DNA of 64,000 bases from NCBI GenBank assembly GCA_944989445.1, contig CALYLW010001198.1:334992-398991 (forward strand), read 5' to 3'. The translations under genes were made by a program, and so were the position numbers. Positions 1 through 10,730 of the stretch are shown in pieces. How positions within the stretch are numbered: position 1 is the first letter of the stretch; the number at the start of each line of letters is the position of its first letter. The notes beneath the pieces were generated by a model. It saw nothing but the letters and a program-made list of their open reading frames with translations. It was not told the DNA's origin and made no database searches. This stretch comes from Ampullaceana balthica. Taxonomy: Eukaryota > Mollusca > Gastropoda > Lymnaeidae.

Positions 1-2235
1 ACCAAATTACTGCACCGAAAAAATAACTCTTTGAGCCAGTCAGCACTGTTTACAACACAAATGCTGACGTCGTTGTTTGGTTAATGTTGATCTGGAAATC
101 AAAAAGATTATGATTTAGCGTTAGGCCACAATCAGCGTAAATTGAGCGTAAATATATATATATATGATGGTTTCTGGTCTTATACCATACATTTAGCTTA
201 TGACTTAAGTTGATCTAAGTGACTAATAACTGGATATATAGAAAACTATTACTTTATGGTTTCTATTCTTCGTAGTCAACATTTAGTTTATGACTTAAGT
301 TTATCTGCTCACATCACAACAGTGCGTCCGTCCATTAGATCGTACAACAACAACGTTCAAACTAGAACTGACTGACAACTTGAGTTTTACAACAAAAACC
401 AAGGATGGCTTCTAGTAATATAATGTATTTGTTTGAAATAGTGAGCACTATTATTTAGAACTGTTAAATAAAGAGAAAGTTCTTGGCAAACTTTGATTAA
501 ATCAGCATGTAAATGTAGGCGCAATGTAACCCTAAATGAACAGAATGTAGATGAGTGATTACCCCTGTCCTCAACAAGGGAGACAAAGCTTGGGTCCATT
601 TTCCCGTGCAACAAACTTGTTTGGGTCACTGATTGATGACGCTGTTGAGTTGCGTCCCCTCCCCACCCCCCAACCCCCTTTGCACATGTGCATCCAATAT
701 AATCTAGTCACGTGTGTGTGGTGGGGGGGGGTAACTCTTCCAACGATATAACTAAATACACAGGTTCTCAAACAGATTTTAATGGCAATAATTACGGCAC
801 AAAAACATTTTATCTCAAAAGAATAGTTTGTGGGTTTTTTTTTCTTGTTACTTGATACTGTTTATGAGCCGTGCAAACGACAATGAGAAATAGTGCAATA
901 GTGTAACACTGAATGTTGGAGAATATTTATTTTGATAACTTAAATCGCTATCGAAGTACTCCTTTACTCGTTACTAGCAAATGAGACTGGTTGTCATAGA
1001 GATAACAGAAGATATCCGTTGTCATGGAGACATACTTAGCAACACGTATTGTTGCTACGGATGTGCTAGAAAAATACAATTGCATTTTTTCGTAATATTC
1101 GTCAGATCATTCAAGAACTGTTATAAAATTGCATAGATTTAGCTATGTAAGAAAGCAAACACTACTTAATAAATGTCAGGTCTGTGACAGAAATAAGAAT
1201 TGTTATTCTCCAATTTTCACTATTAGACTTTTCCAAACATATTTTGAGAGTGGCTGTGTCCATGAAAGCGAGATGAGAGATGTACCTGTTGGATATGAGG
1301 AGGGGAGACAACGTAGAGACGATTAATTAGACAGTTGCCAAACAAAGAGCGGATTACTCTGTCTTTAAAGAATTACCGTGCTGGTTTTCATTTGTTTTGT
1401 CGTCTGCCAGCGAATGGCACGCAGGCTGGAGCTTAATTGTTGCGCGTGCTGAATGGAACGATGTGACAGAATTCAGAAACATTGGACATCGGAGTTTTTA
1501 ATATTTATTTTTTTTGAAACAAGTTGGCATCATTTTCAAAAAGCGGGTGGGGGCTAAAAAATTTAACAATTTTTTAAAATAGAATTATTTTTAAACATTC
1601 GAATTCCATATTTTGTATAAGACAATAATTTATTTCCTAAACAAAAAGTATTCTTAAATAGTTGATATGTTAGATATGTTTTTTTTTAAATCTTACTTTA
1701 ATATTTTAACACTCACCCAGGTTATAAGTTACCTGTTCTTTGATGTACGTATTGTTTGAGTGATGGTAGTGGGGAGGGGGGGTGGCCATGAAGAAGGGAC
1801 AGAACTCCATGGCGACTGCGCTGGAAAAAGCAATCAATCACGGGCAAATTACCGAAACTTCCGTTGTTTCCCGAGTGTGGAGAGTTCCTCGCCCACCTTT
1901 TGTTATCCGTGGCCGAGGCTTGATGGAGTGTCGGTGGGGCTCTGCGTGACAACAGAAGCACATCGTTTATTAACCTATGATTTAAAGAGGCGCCCCAAAT
2001 GGGGAGTCGGCTGATTGGACGCACGGGGTGCGCAGTCAGTGCAGCAGATGAAACATTTGGGGAGGGGGTGTAGAGTTAATCAGCTCAGGGATAATTAAAC
2101 TGAAGTCCGGGAACCTCTAATGTCATACGGTCCGGTCCGTAAGCTGTCCAGGAGTGTCCACTACTGGTCAAGTGAAAAGTGGGTGCATGGAATTATATTG
2201 TCCTGTGGCTCACGAGAGGAATAACCTTTTTCCCA
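1..2235. other. Intergenic, no gene seen
   Basis: No coding region is supported. There is an imperfect 91-bp-spaced duplication near 166-306 (TTATGACTTAAGTT in both halves), a short AT run at 154 and a G-rich run at 720-731. Confidence 0.6.
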
Positions 2236-2570
2236 GGGGCGTAGCCACAATGGTGTTTTCATTTTTATCTTATGTGTGAGGGGTAGGGGCAGGGGTGCCT
2301 CTAAAGATATCGATATGTACTAGTGCAGTGATGGCGAACCTTTTTTGGGCCGGATGCCCAAAATTCAATCAAAACCCACTTATTTATAGCAAAGTGCCAG
2401 CAAAGTGGTTTTAATAAGTACGTTACGTTCCATTTGCGTGCCGGCTGATGAGGCTCCGTTTGTGGCACGCGTGCCATAGTTTCGCCATCACTGTACAAGA
2501 GATAACCTTCTGCCGTAACTCGAATAACTTGTAGCGACCCAACCCAATGTTTTTCTTAGCTCCGCCTCTG
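2236..2570. mobile_element. Possible outer MITE holding the element at 2,326
   Basis: CAGGGGCGTAGCCACA and TTAGCTCCGCCTCTG look like a pair of diverged hAT-type terminal repeats around the inner MITE. Flanking bases show no clear duplication, so this is a suggestion only. Confidence 0.35.
2326..2493. mobile_element. 168-bp hAT-like MITE
   Basis: The start CAGTGATGGCGAACCTTTT and end AGTTTCGCCATCACTG are inverted repeats. Flanks TACTAGTG and TACAAGAG match at 6 of 8 positions, consistent with an ageing 8-bp duplication. The interior has no coding capacity. Confidence 0.85.
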
Positions 2571-2865
2571 AATCCGATTTATTCGTATGATTATTTCAAG
2601 TGAAAGGTTTTACAATATGGAAACGTTAAAAGTCAGTCCTGCGTTGTCAACATGTTGAATTCAGACAGGTGTTTGATGTTCTATGTGATGTCATCGATGA
2701 TGTCCAATTATTGATGTGGAAATGTTGATGTTTACCGTGGGATGGCAAACATGCGCTACGTAAGTAAAACCTCATTTCAAATATTTCTTGTTTAACACGG
2801 GACGTCTAAATTGCATGTCAATTTCAGCGATGTCAAATCGGGAGATTTAAATCCCGTTACTTCTA

Positions 2866-3250
2866 GAAACAAGATGTCAAGTAACAAGATGTCAAGTAAC
2901 AAGATGTCAAGTAACGAGATGTCAAGTAACGAGATGTCAAGTAACGAGATGTCAAGTAAAAAGATGTCAAGTAACGAGAGTTCAAGTAACAAGATGTCAA
3001 GTAACGAGATATCAAGTAACAAGATGTCAAACAACGAGATGTCAAGTAACGAGATGTCAAGTAACGCGATGTCAAGTAACGAGATGTCAAGTAACGAGAG
3101 TTCAAGTAACGAGATGTCAAGTAACAAGATGTCAAGTAACAAGATGTCAAGTAACAAGATGTCAAGTAACGAGATGTCAAGTAACGAAATGTCAAGTAAC
3201 GAGATGTCAAGTAACAAGATGTCAAGTAACGAGATGTCAAGTAACAAGAT
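2866..3250. repeat. 15-bp minisatellite, about 25 units
   Basis: Unit AAGATGTCAAGTAAC or GAGATGTCAAGTAAC with scattered variants (GAGAGTTCAAGTAAC). The unit is divisible by three, so both strands stay open for about 145 codons; the peptides are simple repeats and not a gene. Confidence 0.97.
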
Positions 3251-3597
3251 ATAAAATACTGATATGATAAAAATGTAAATTTAATTAACTTAGCCAAATT
3301 GAATATTAAGTTTATTTCAGATAAGTTCTTGATAGCTTAACTATAATTTCTTTAACGTTTTGTGTACACGAGACTAAATGGAGGTCTCGGGGTAAAATAC
3401 TTTGCACACAAAGAGATGAAACACAGTATTCATTATGTTTTAATTTAAAGATAAGACAAATCGTCAGAGCAAATTATCGGATTTTACACAGAGCATCAGA
3501 TGCAATGTCGATGATGACAACGATAATACCCGTTGAGCGTCGGGTTATCCGAAGCGACCGTTTCGTCTCCCTCGCTAGTTTTCAATGAGTGGTACTG

Positions 3598-4269
3598 TTT
3601 AGGGCCAGTGCTGACAGTACGTATTAGCAATAGGTACCGTGGTTTAGGGCCAGGGCTGACAGTACGTATTAGCAATAGGTACCGTGGTTTAGGGCCAGGG
3701 CTGACAGTACGTATTGGCAATAGGTACCGTGGTTTAGGGCCAGGGCTGACAGTACGTATTAGCAATAGGTATACCGTGGTTTAGGGCCAGGGCTGACAGT
3801 ACGTATTAGCAATAGGTACCGAGGTTTAGGGCCAGGGCTGACAGTACGTATTGGCAATAGGTACCGAGGTTTAGGGCCAGGGCTGACAGTACGTATTAGC
3901 AATAGGTACCGTGGTTTAGGGCCAGGGCTGACAGTACGTATTAGCAATAGGTACCGTGGTTTAGGGCCAGGGCTGACAGTACGTATTGGCAATAGGTACC
4001 GTGGTTTAGGGCCAGGGCTGACAGTACGTATTGGCAATAGGTACCGTGGTTTAGGGCCAGGGCTGACAGTACGTATTGGCAATAGGTACCGTGGTTTAGG
4101 GCCAGGGCTGACAGTACGTATTAGCAATAGGTACCGAGGTTTAGGGCCAGGGCTGACAGTACGTATTAGCAATAGGTACCGTGGTTTAGGGCCAGGGCTG
4201 ACAGTACGTATTAGCAATAGGTACCGTGGTTTAGGGCCAGGGCTGACAGTACGTATTAGCAATACCGTG
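3598..4269. repeat. 45-bp minisatellite, about 15 units
   Basis: Unit TTTAGGGCCAGGGCTGACAG then TACGTATTAGCAATAGGTAC and CGTGG. Main variants are TTAGC or TTGGC and GTGG or GAGG; one unit (3,770) has two extra bases. The period keeps the minus strand open for 191 codons, a by-product of length. Confidence 0.97.
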
Positions 4270-5356
4270 GAGAAGTTAGTGGACGTCAGCTCTGAGGAAA
4301 CCTTCCAACGGGTGAACACCTTTAGGTTGGTCACTTTGATGGTCCCAAGTCAAAAAGACAGTCCTTGGATAATAGACTCGTTTGCTGGGCCGGGGTGGCG
4401 CCGAGGTTGTAGCGAGTCGAAGTAGGGAAAATACACCCCTCCTTTGTGAAGTCAACTTTCGTGGAAGGCATTTTCGACCGTGTTCTTGGATGCCCAGGTG
4501 GTCGCCTCAGAGGGGACCTTTCCGGTCCACTAGTGATTAGTTCCTTTGGTGGGTGGGACATGGCTGCTGGGAGAGTTTCCCTGGAATATCTATTTATAGC
4601 CTCATGCTCAGGGCTACTGACCCCATTCCACATCTAGGATCAAAGCGAAAAATGAAGCTTCTCTTAGCGAGTATATCTTTCACTTGACGAGGAGAGTGGA
4701 ACCAGTAGCTTTACAACTGACAGAGAACAAATCCGATTGTCTTAACTCACTTCAACTGACCACTGCCCAGAGAACACTGGAATACTATCAGAGGTCAATT
4801 TTTACTTCCTGACTTGTAATCAGTAAAGTATTTTAACAAACGTTGTTTTATGATCTCATTCCCCAAACCTGGTAAGAATGCATAGAAAACTATTCGTACT
4901 AAGAACTTTCCTGGCTGTTCCAAAAGGTATGGAAGTATTTCGCCAAGTCTTCATATCCTGCAATCATAAATAAACGTAACTACAGTTCGGATTATCCAGC
5001 GTTTCGGTTAATCGAAAGTAAACGCCATTTCTAAGCAACATTATGATCGCTTGACGAAGTAAAATCATAATTATATTTCTGTTTGACATCTGAGATTTTG
5101 TATTTTCTGGTGTTTAAACACACGATGCAGTTGTCTATAAGGCTTGTCTTGATTGTCCAATGGATCAGCGTGATTTCAGTGTACGTTACTGAGGTTGAAC
5201 GTCCGTCGATAGACTTGATCAAACAACTGTAGACACTAAACAATCAGATGGCGGTTAGAGGTTGACACAGACATTAATGGGAGCACACAGAGAGACAAGG
5301 GGGGGCAGTTCATTCAGAGACAACCACGGGGGGAAGGCGTGGTACAACAGTAGATA

Positions 5357-5856
5357 GGTCTCTTCACTACATGTGTCTCACCATCAACTTGGTCCCTTCA
5401 CTACATATGTCTCACCATCAACTTGGTCCTAAGACTACATGTGTCTCACCGCCAACTTGGTCTCTTCACTACATGTGTCTCACCACCAACTTGGTCTCTT
5501 CACTTTATATGTCTCAACACCACCTTGGTCTCTTAACTACATGTGTCTCAACACCACCTTCGTCTTAATACTACATGTGTCTCAACCTCACCTTGGTTTT
5601 AAGACTACATGTGTCTCAACCTCACCTTGGACTTAATACCGCATGTGTCTCACCACCACTTTGGTATTAAGACCGCATGTGTCTCACCACCACTTTGGTC
5701 TTAAGACCGCATGTGTCTCACCACCACTTTGTTCTTAAGACCGCATGTGTCTCACCACCACTTTGGTCTTAAGACCGCATGTGTCTCACCACCACTTTGG
5801 TCTTAAGACCGCATGTGTCTCACCGCCACTTTGGTCTTAAGACCGCATGTGTCTCC
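5357..5856. repeat. 33-34-bp minisatellite, about 14-15 units
   Basis: Unit GCATGTGTCTCACCACCACT then TTGGTCTTAAGACC. The left units (5,357-5,640) are diverged (CTACATGTGTCTC, CAACTTGGTCTC), while the right ones are nearly identical, a gradient suggesting recent expansion at the right end. Confidence 0.95.
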
Positions 5857-5859
5857 ACA

Positions 5860-6760
5860 CTGCCTGGGGCTCTGCTCCCCCCCCCCTGCGGCTATAGAAA
5901 CGTTACTCATGTTCACTGAATGGAATTAAATGCTCTGATAATGAGCTAATTGATCTGAGCGTACACTGATCTCTTACAATCACGGGGAATAGTTAACATT
6001 CGGCACGGAGCGGTAATTAAATCCGTTTGACTAGGAAGCAATCTTTCATTGGTGATTGGGTCGCGCAATCTTGGGAGCACGTTTGCCACAAAACTGTGCA
6101 ACTTTGAACAAACATCAACCAGGTATCTTGGAATACAGCCCCGGCGGCGTAACTAAATCACTACCGCTGTGGGCCTCAAACTCAAAGAGAACTTGGTCAA
6201 CAGCAAAATGTGAGCAGACGACAGAAGCTCGGTTGATGAGATGGCGCTGTAGGTTCAATGAGGGTTGTCGTCGTTGGGGGAGGGGGGGCTGGAGTGTGGT
6301 GTGATTGGCTCGGACCTGGGGCTTGGGGACCTCAGGTGGATGTGGACTGGCGGTTGACGATCGTTTCAAAGGGACTGTTGACAGAATGACAGTGGCGCTA
6401 AACGACTAATAGAGGGCGCTTCAGGCGTTATCACCAGACGACTCACTAATTAATTAAAATGCTGAATGCCATTTTCCTGGACTTGGTAAACCAATCCATC
6501 ATAAATTTATATTTATTTTTTTAAAACTATTCATATTCGATCAAATGTGTGTGTTAAGATACCAATGTTTGATTAAAAGATATTATTATGTATATTTTAT
6601 TAAAGCATTAATTCTTAAGTTGAAAAGAATTTATGTGCAAAGATTTGAATTCTTTAGGAGACTTCCGGCGCTTCATAAAGTTTCAGAAATACGGACACAA
6701 AATTTGTGCAGCTCTTTTGTTGTTTTTTTTTGTTTTTTTTGTTCTTAAATTTATATTTAT
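5860..6760. other. Intergenic, no gene; one CTCF-like string
   Basis: No gene is supported. GACTAATAGAGGGCGCTTC at 6,404-6,422 resembles the core of the animal CTCF motif. Its surroundings (6,300-6,450) are less AT-rich than average and contain TAATTAATTAA. Confidence 0.4.
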
Positions 6761-7290
6761 ACTAGCGTATCACCCGTCAAAAATGACGGAAGTTTTCTGC
6801 TGAAATCTATTTATTTTGAAAAAATGAAATTTTTTTAGGGCGCCTACGGCGCCCCCTTTTCCAAAAGCCCAACTAACTTGTCCTTGTTTGATAAATACGA
6901 AATATTAAACTTTCTGAAATGCACACAAAGTATTTTATAATAGGAGTTGTACTTTTGTTTTTTTATTTTATAATTAACCATTATCAAATCCTCTTTTTAC
7001 ATTGTTCCCTTTTCCAAAATTAAAATATGAGCTAAAACAATGACGTCATATAATAATTTTTACAGCGTATCTTTAATTTGAACACCTTTTGATGCATTGG
7101 TGCAGTAATTTAGTGCGCTGCTTTCTAAAATTAGTTGCGTCACGGACAGACGCACCAAATCACTGCACCAATGCATCAAAAGGTGTGCAAATTAAAGATA
7201 CGCTGTAAAAATTATAGTATATAGTATATTAAACAATATAATTTGACGTGACATTGCAAATTATATTGTTTAATATACTATATACTATAT
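6761..7290. mobile_element. Interspersed repeat (ACTAGCGTAT...GACGG family) with two long palindromes
   Basis: It starts ACTAGCGTATCACCCGTCAA then AATGACGGAAG and includes GTGCGCTGCTTTCTAAAATT and GCGTCACGGACAGAC, all shared with the copy at 9,319. Inside are two adjacent hairpins: arms 7,052-7,117 with 7,149-7,215, and arms 7,214-7,244 with 7,258-7,289. The superfamily is not clear; no coding sequence remains. Confidence 0.75.
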
Positions 7291-8236
7291 ACATCTACAT
7301 ATGTGTGTGTAAACTTTACTTCATCGCCTTTCAATTTGGTCTCCACATAATATGCTTATTTAAGTCTGTGTAGAAAAAAAAATTAGTTTACAATTTATTC
7401 TTTACATACTTTTCCCCCTGTATAAAAAGTTAATTAAATGAATATTAAAGGGGGAAAATTTCACTTATGGGCTCTACAAATCAACCAGTCCTCGCCTTCC
7501 TTTAGTCTGACGTGAAAACAAAGAAGTTATAGTTTTTAAATGGCTCATGTCTGTTTCTTTTTTTATTGAGTTTCTATTGGCCCGATCAATAGACTGGGCC
7601 GATCAATGGACTGGTCCTGCCTTGTCTTTGGTTGTCTGGCTCCCCTCATTTAGGACAGGGCCACGTCCCAGGGAGATAGGCCAGGCAAATATTCCCGGAT
7701 ACTTAGCACAGCTGAGTCCAAAGAACTGATACGAAGCCTGAGATCGACCCAAGGCTGCCCATCTCCACCGTCAAACTATTCATCGCACCGTAAACCCAAT
7801 TGAGCTTTGATTGCCATGTTTGTAGGAAGTGCTGCGTGTTTGGTCTGGGGTATGTGTGAGTTAGAGTGCGTGGGCGGGGAGGGCTCAGGTTAATTGGCTG
7901 GGTGTTTAATTAAGGAAAAAAATCTAAGCCCACTTTGTTTAGCGCAATCGGTGAGAAAGTTGTACGCACAAAGACATTGATGATCAGTTCGGCATTCCAA
8001 CTTTGCCCACAATGAAATCGTTTTAGAGAACAAGTTCAAATAATGTGGTGAAGTCGTAATGACAATTGTGTATGCTCTAGGTTTAGTCATACCAGTTTTA
8101 GTGTACGAGCTGAAATATTGTGATCGAATTATAATGATATCAGACAAGTGTAATGTACATTCTCGGTTTAATCCTTTCAATTTTAGTCTTTTTTAGTCGC
8201 TTGAATAATGACACAATATATGTACAAGAAAAAAGA

Positions 8237-8291
8237 AGTTATCTTATCTGTTACAGACGCTCCCTCTATACAGAAGATTATTGCGTCCTAC
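8237..8291 (+). repeat. 54-bp dispersed repeat, copy 1 of 3
   Basis: Starts TTATCTTATCTGTTACAGAC and ends GATTATTGCGTCCTAC. Two other copies are at 22,727 and 41,397. Sequence on both sides differs between copies. It may be the conserved core of a SINE, but I cannot confirm this. Confidence 0.85.
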
Positions 8292-8728
8292 GGGGCCGTC
8301 CATAATGACGTCTCGCACCTAGGGGAGAGGGGGGGGGTCCTCACATTTGTGACGATGTGTGACGAGGGGGAGGGGTGGAGTTTAAGAATTGTGACGTCAC
8401 GTCAAAATGCGCAACTTTAAATAAAAGTTCCACCTAAATATTCGATTTCTTACTATTTATTTAATGACGTTTTCCATGGATTCACGCGTGTGACCATATT
8501 AGAGTGGAGCTTTACACTAAAAACATACTAAAATGACAATAAAGTGATTTGAAACTTGCTCATTTTCATATAGAAAATACATGTACCACTTTTAAAAAGG
8601 GGAGGGGGGTCACAGCTTTGTGAAATCATATTGAAGGGGGGTCTAAGTTTTTTTGACGAAGTGTGACGAGGGGGAGGGTGGGGGTAAAAATCGGCCAAAA
8701 TCGCGTGACGTCATTTATGGACGGCCCC
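8292..8728. mobile_element. 437-bp MITE with GGGGCCGTCC termini
   Basis: The ends GGGGCCGTCCATAATGACGT and ACGTCATTTATGGACGGCCCC are inverted repeats of about 21 bp with one indel. Subterminal G-rich blocks (GTGTGACGAGGGGGAGGG) appear near both ends. The target duplication is unclear (TAC to the left, TAT to the right), so I do not assign a superfamily. It abuts the 54-bp dispersed repeat at 8,237. Confidence 0.85.
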
Positions 8729-9318
8729 TATGTTCTTAAATTTGAAAAATTTTGTAGTTACCCTAAATAAATATGTTATTTGAACAAAGTCTACGTACCA
8801 CAACAGACTAAGAAATAACATTTGTAAGAAGTTATTTGGGTTTTATGTACGAACTTACTTTGTTTTAGTATTTAAAAATAGTGAACGTAATTTTGCTAAA
8901 ATAGTTCCTTTTAGCAACTACTATAGCAATTACCCAACACCATAGACCACTTTATCAACTAATTTACAGACTTCTTTATCAGCCACTTCATCGAAAACTT
9001 CAGGAGAGAGTTCCTGTAGCTGATGCACCCCATTGCAGTCTCACCCACATCCATCCCCCCCCCATTTTTGTGCTCTAGTATTGTCGCTGTCTCTGAAAGT
9101 CACACCCACCCTTTCTCTCTTTCCCCCTCCCCCCAAACATTTTTACATTTCCTTAAAATTAATGTAACGCTTACATTGTTGCTTAGCAACCAGACCATCT
9201 TCTTATAGTAACGTTAATGTTGTATCTGTTTACATTTACGTTCATATTTTGTGTTTATAAGTACTTTTATTTTTGAACTCACTTTATTTAACTTAACAAA
9301 CTAGCTGTTTATTTACAT

Positions 9319-9610
9319 ACTAGTGTATTACCCGTCAAAAATGACGGAAGTTTTCAAAATAAATACATTTCAGCTGAAATGTATTTATTTTGAAAAATAC
9401 ACATCAGAATAAAAAGTAATGTAATACAGAAATTTTAGTTATTTTATTTATTTTTATTTTTATTCATTTATTTTCATATTGCACAATATTATGTGGAACG
9501 TTCGAAAAGAGTTATTTTTCGTGCAGTAATTTGGTGCGCTGCTTTCTAAAATTAGTAGCGTCACGGACAGACAGACGGGACGTGACATACATAGCAAATT
9601 ATGTATGATT
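9319..9610. mobile_element. Second copy of the ACTAG...GACGG interspersed family
   Basis: ACTAGTGTATTACCCGTCAA at the start and GTCACGGACAGACAGACGG near the end match the copy at 6,761. It lacks the long palindrome but has a small one, AAATACATTTCAGCTGAAAT near 9,360. Confidence 0.75.
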
Positions 9611-10037
9611 GATTATTTATTTACTTTTTTTGTGTGATAATATTTTGATTAATTTCAGGTATATCTACGTAAAATCGTGAATGCTGAGCTCTTCCGTCAA
9701 ACTATGGGGGAGGCAGGTTTACTATCATACTCCTAGTTTATGGCTACATGCCTTGATGGCCTTTATCATGGATATGGCATCTAGATTCATAGATGTCATT
9801 TTAAGCGATCTCTGATATATGTTATTTTAACTTTCCCCTCCTCTAATTCCGTTAATATTTAATTAAAATCAAAATAAAAGGACATTTTTGGTGAACCTCC
9901 TCACGTTTCTGACATTCGGGGGGCATGTGCACCCCTTTGCCCCCACTTTAGTTGCAACTCAAGAAATCATCATCCCAAAAAACAAAAACATAAACAACTT
10001 TACAAGACAAGAGGTAGTAACTCAGATCATGTTAAAT

Positions 10038-10230
10038 TGGCCCTATACAACACGTGTCATCCGGTGAATGATGTGTTTCATTGGCTCTGTACAACATCCA
10101 GTGAATGGTGTGTTTCATAGGCTCTGTCCAACATCCAGTGAATGATGTGTTTCATAGGCTCTGTCCAACATCCAGTGAATGATGTGTTTCATAGGCTCTG
10201 TCCAACATCCAGTGTGAATGGTGTGTTGCA
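10038..10230. repeat. 37-bp minisatellite, about 5 units
   Basis: Unit GGCTCTGTCCAACATCCAGT then GAATGATGTGTTTCATA; the first unit is most diverged. No coding potential is seen. Confidence 0.93.
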
Positions 10231-10542
10231 TGCGACACTGCGGGTTGATCGAGGTACCATCAAGACAAATCAACCCGTATGGTGTTTAATCAACAGACAA
10301 GGCACAGCTGACAAGATAATTACCTAATAGCTGTTTGCTCGCACCACTAGAGTTCACACTTTGCTCCGACCAATACAAATAACATTTCGGCGGCAGATCT
10401 TTTCTTTCTTCTGTCAAACTCGAGACTTGGAGAGAATTTTCACAAGTGTTTCTCATGGTTACGCCACCCGAATAAACGATTTGTTTCACATAGTTTCCAT
10501 GTTAAGTAGACGGTCCTAAATGGAAGATTATGTGACTTAGTA

Positions 10543-10730
10543 CAGTGCTTCTCAAACTTTTTAGTATTGCGGACCGGCAGGAATTTTTTACATTGCATCA
10601 GGGACCAGTGAACTATTTTCCCTGCACTGACGTGGTAGCGAAATGTCCTTTCTTGGTAACTTCTGCGGACCGGCATCGGATGGCCCAAGGACCGGCACCG
10701 GTCCGCGGACCACCACTTTGAGAAGCACTG
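10543..10730. mobile_element. 188-bp hAT-Charlie-like MITE
   Basis: It begins CAGTGCTTCTCAAACTTTTT and ends TTTGAGAAGCACTG, with ACTTAGTA duplicated exactly on each side (10,535-10,542 and 10,731-10,738). Internal GCGGACCGGC strings resemble Charlie-type hAT subterminal repeats. It has no coding capacity. A left-end fragment of the same family occurs at 25,716. Confidence 0.95.

Noticed and set aside
2792..3297. Open frames of about 150 codons on both strands of the 15-bp array
   Set aside because: Three frames open at once is typical of a short repeat lacking stops, not of a gene.
3496..4334. 191-codon minus-strand frame in the 45-bp array
   Set aside because: Pure repeat peptide (IRTVSPGPKPRYLL) with no flanking exon; open through period length only.
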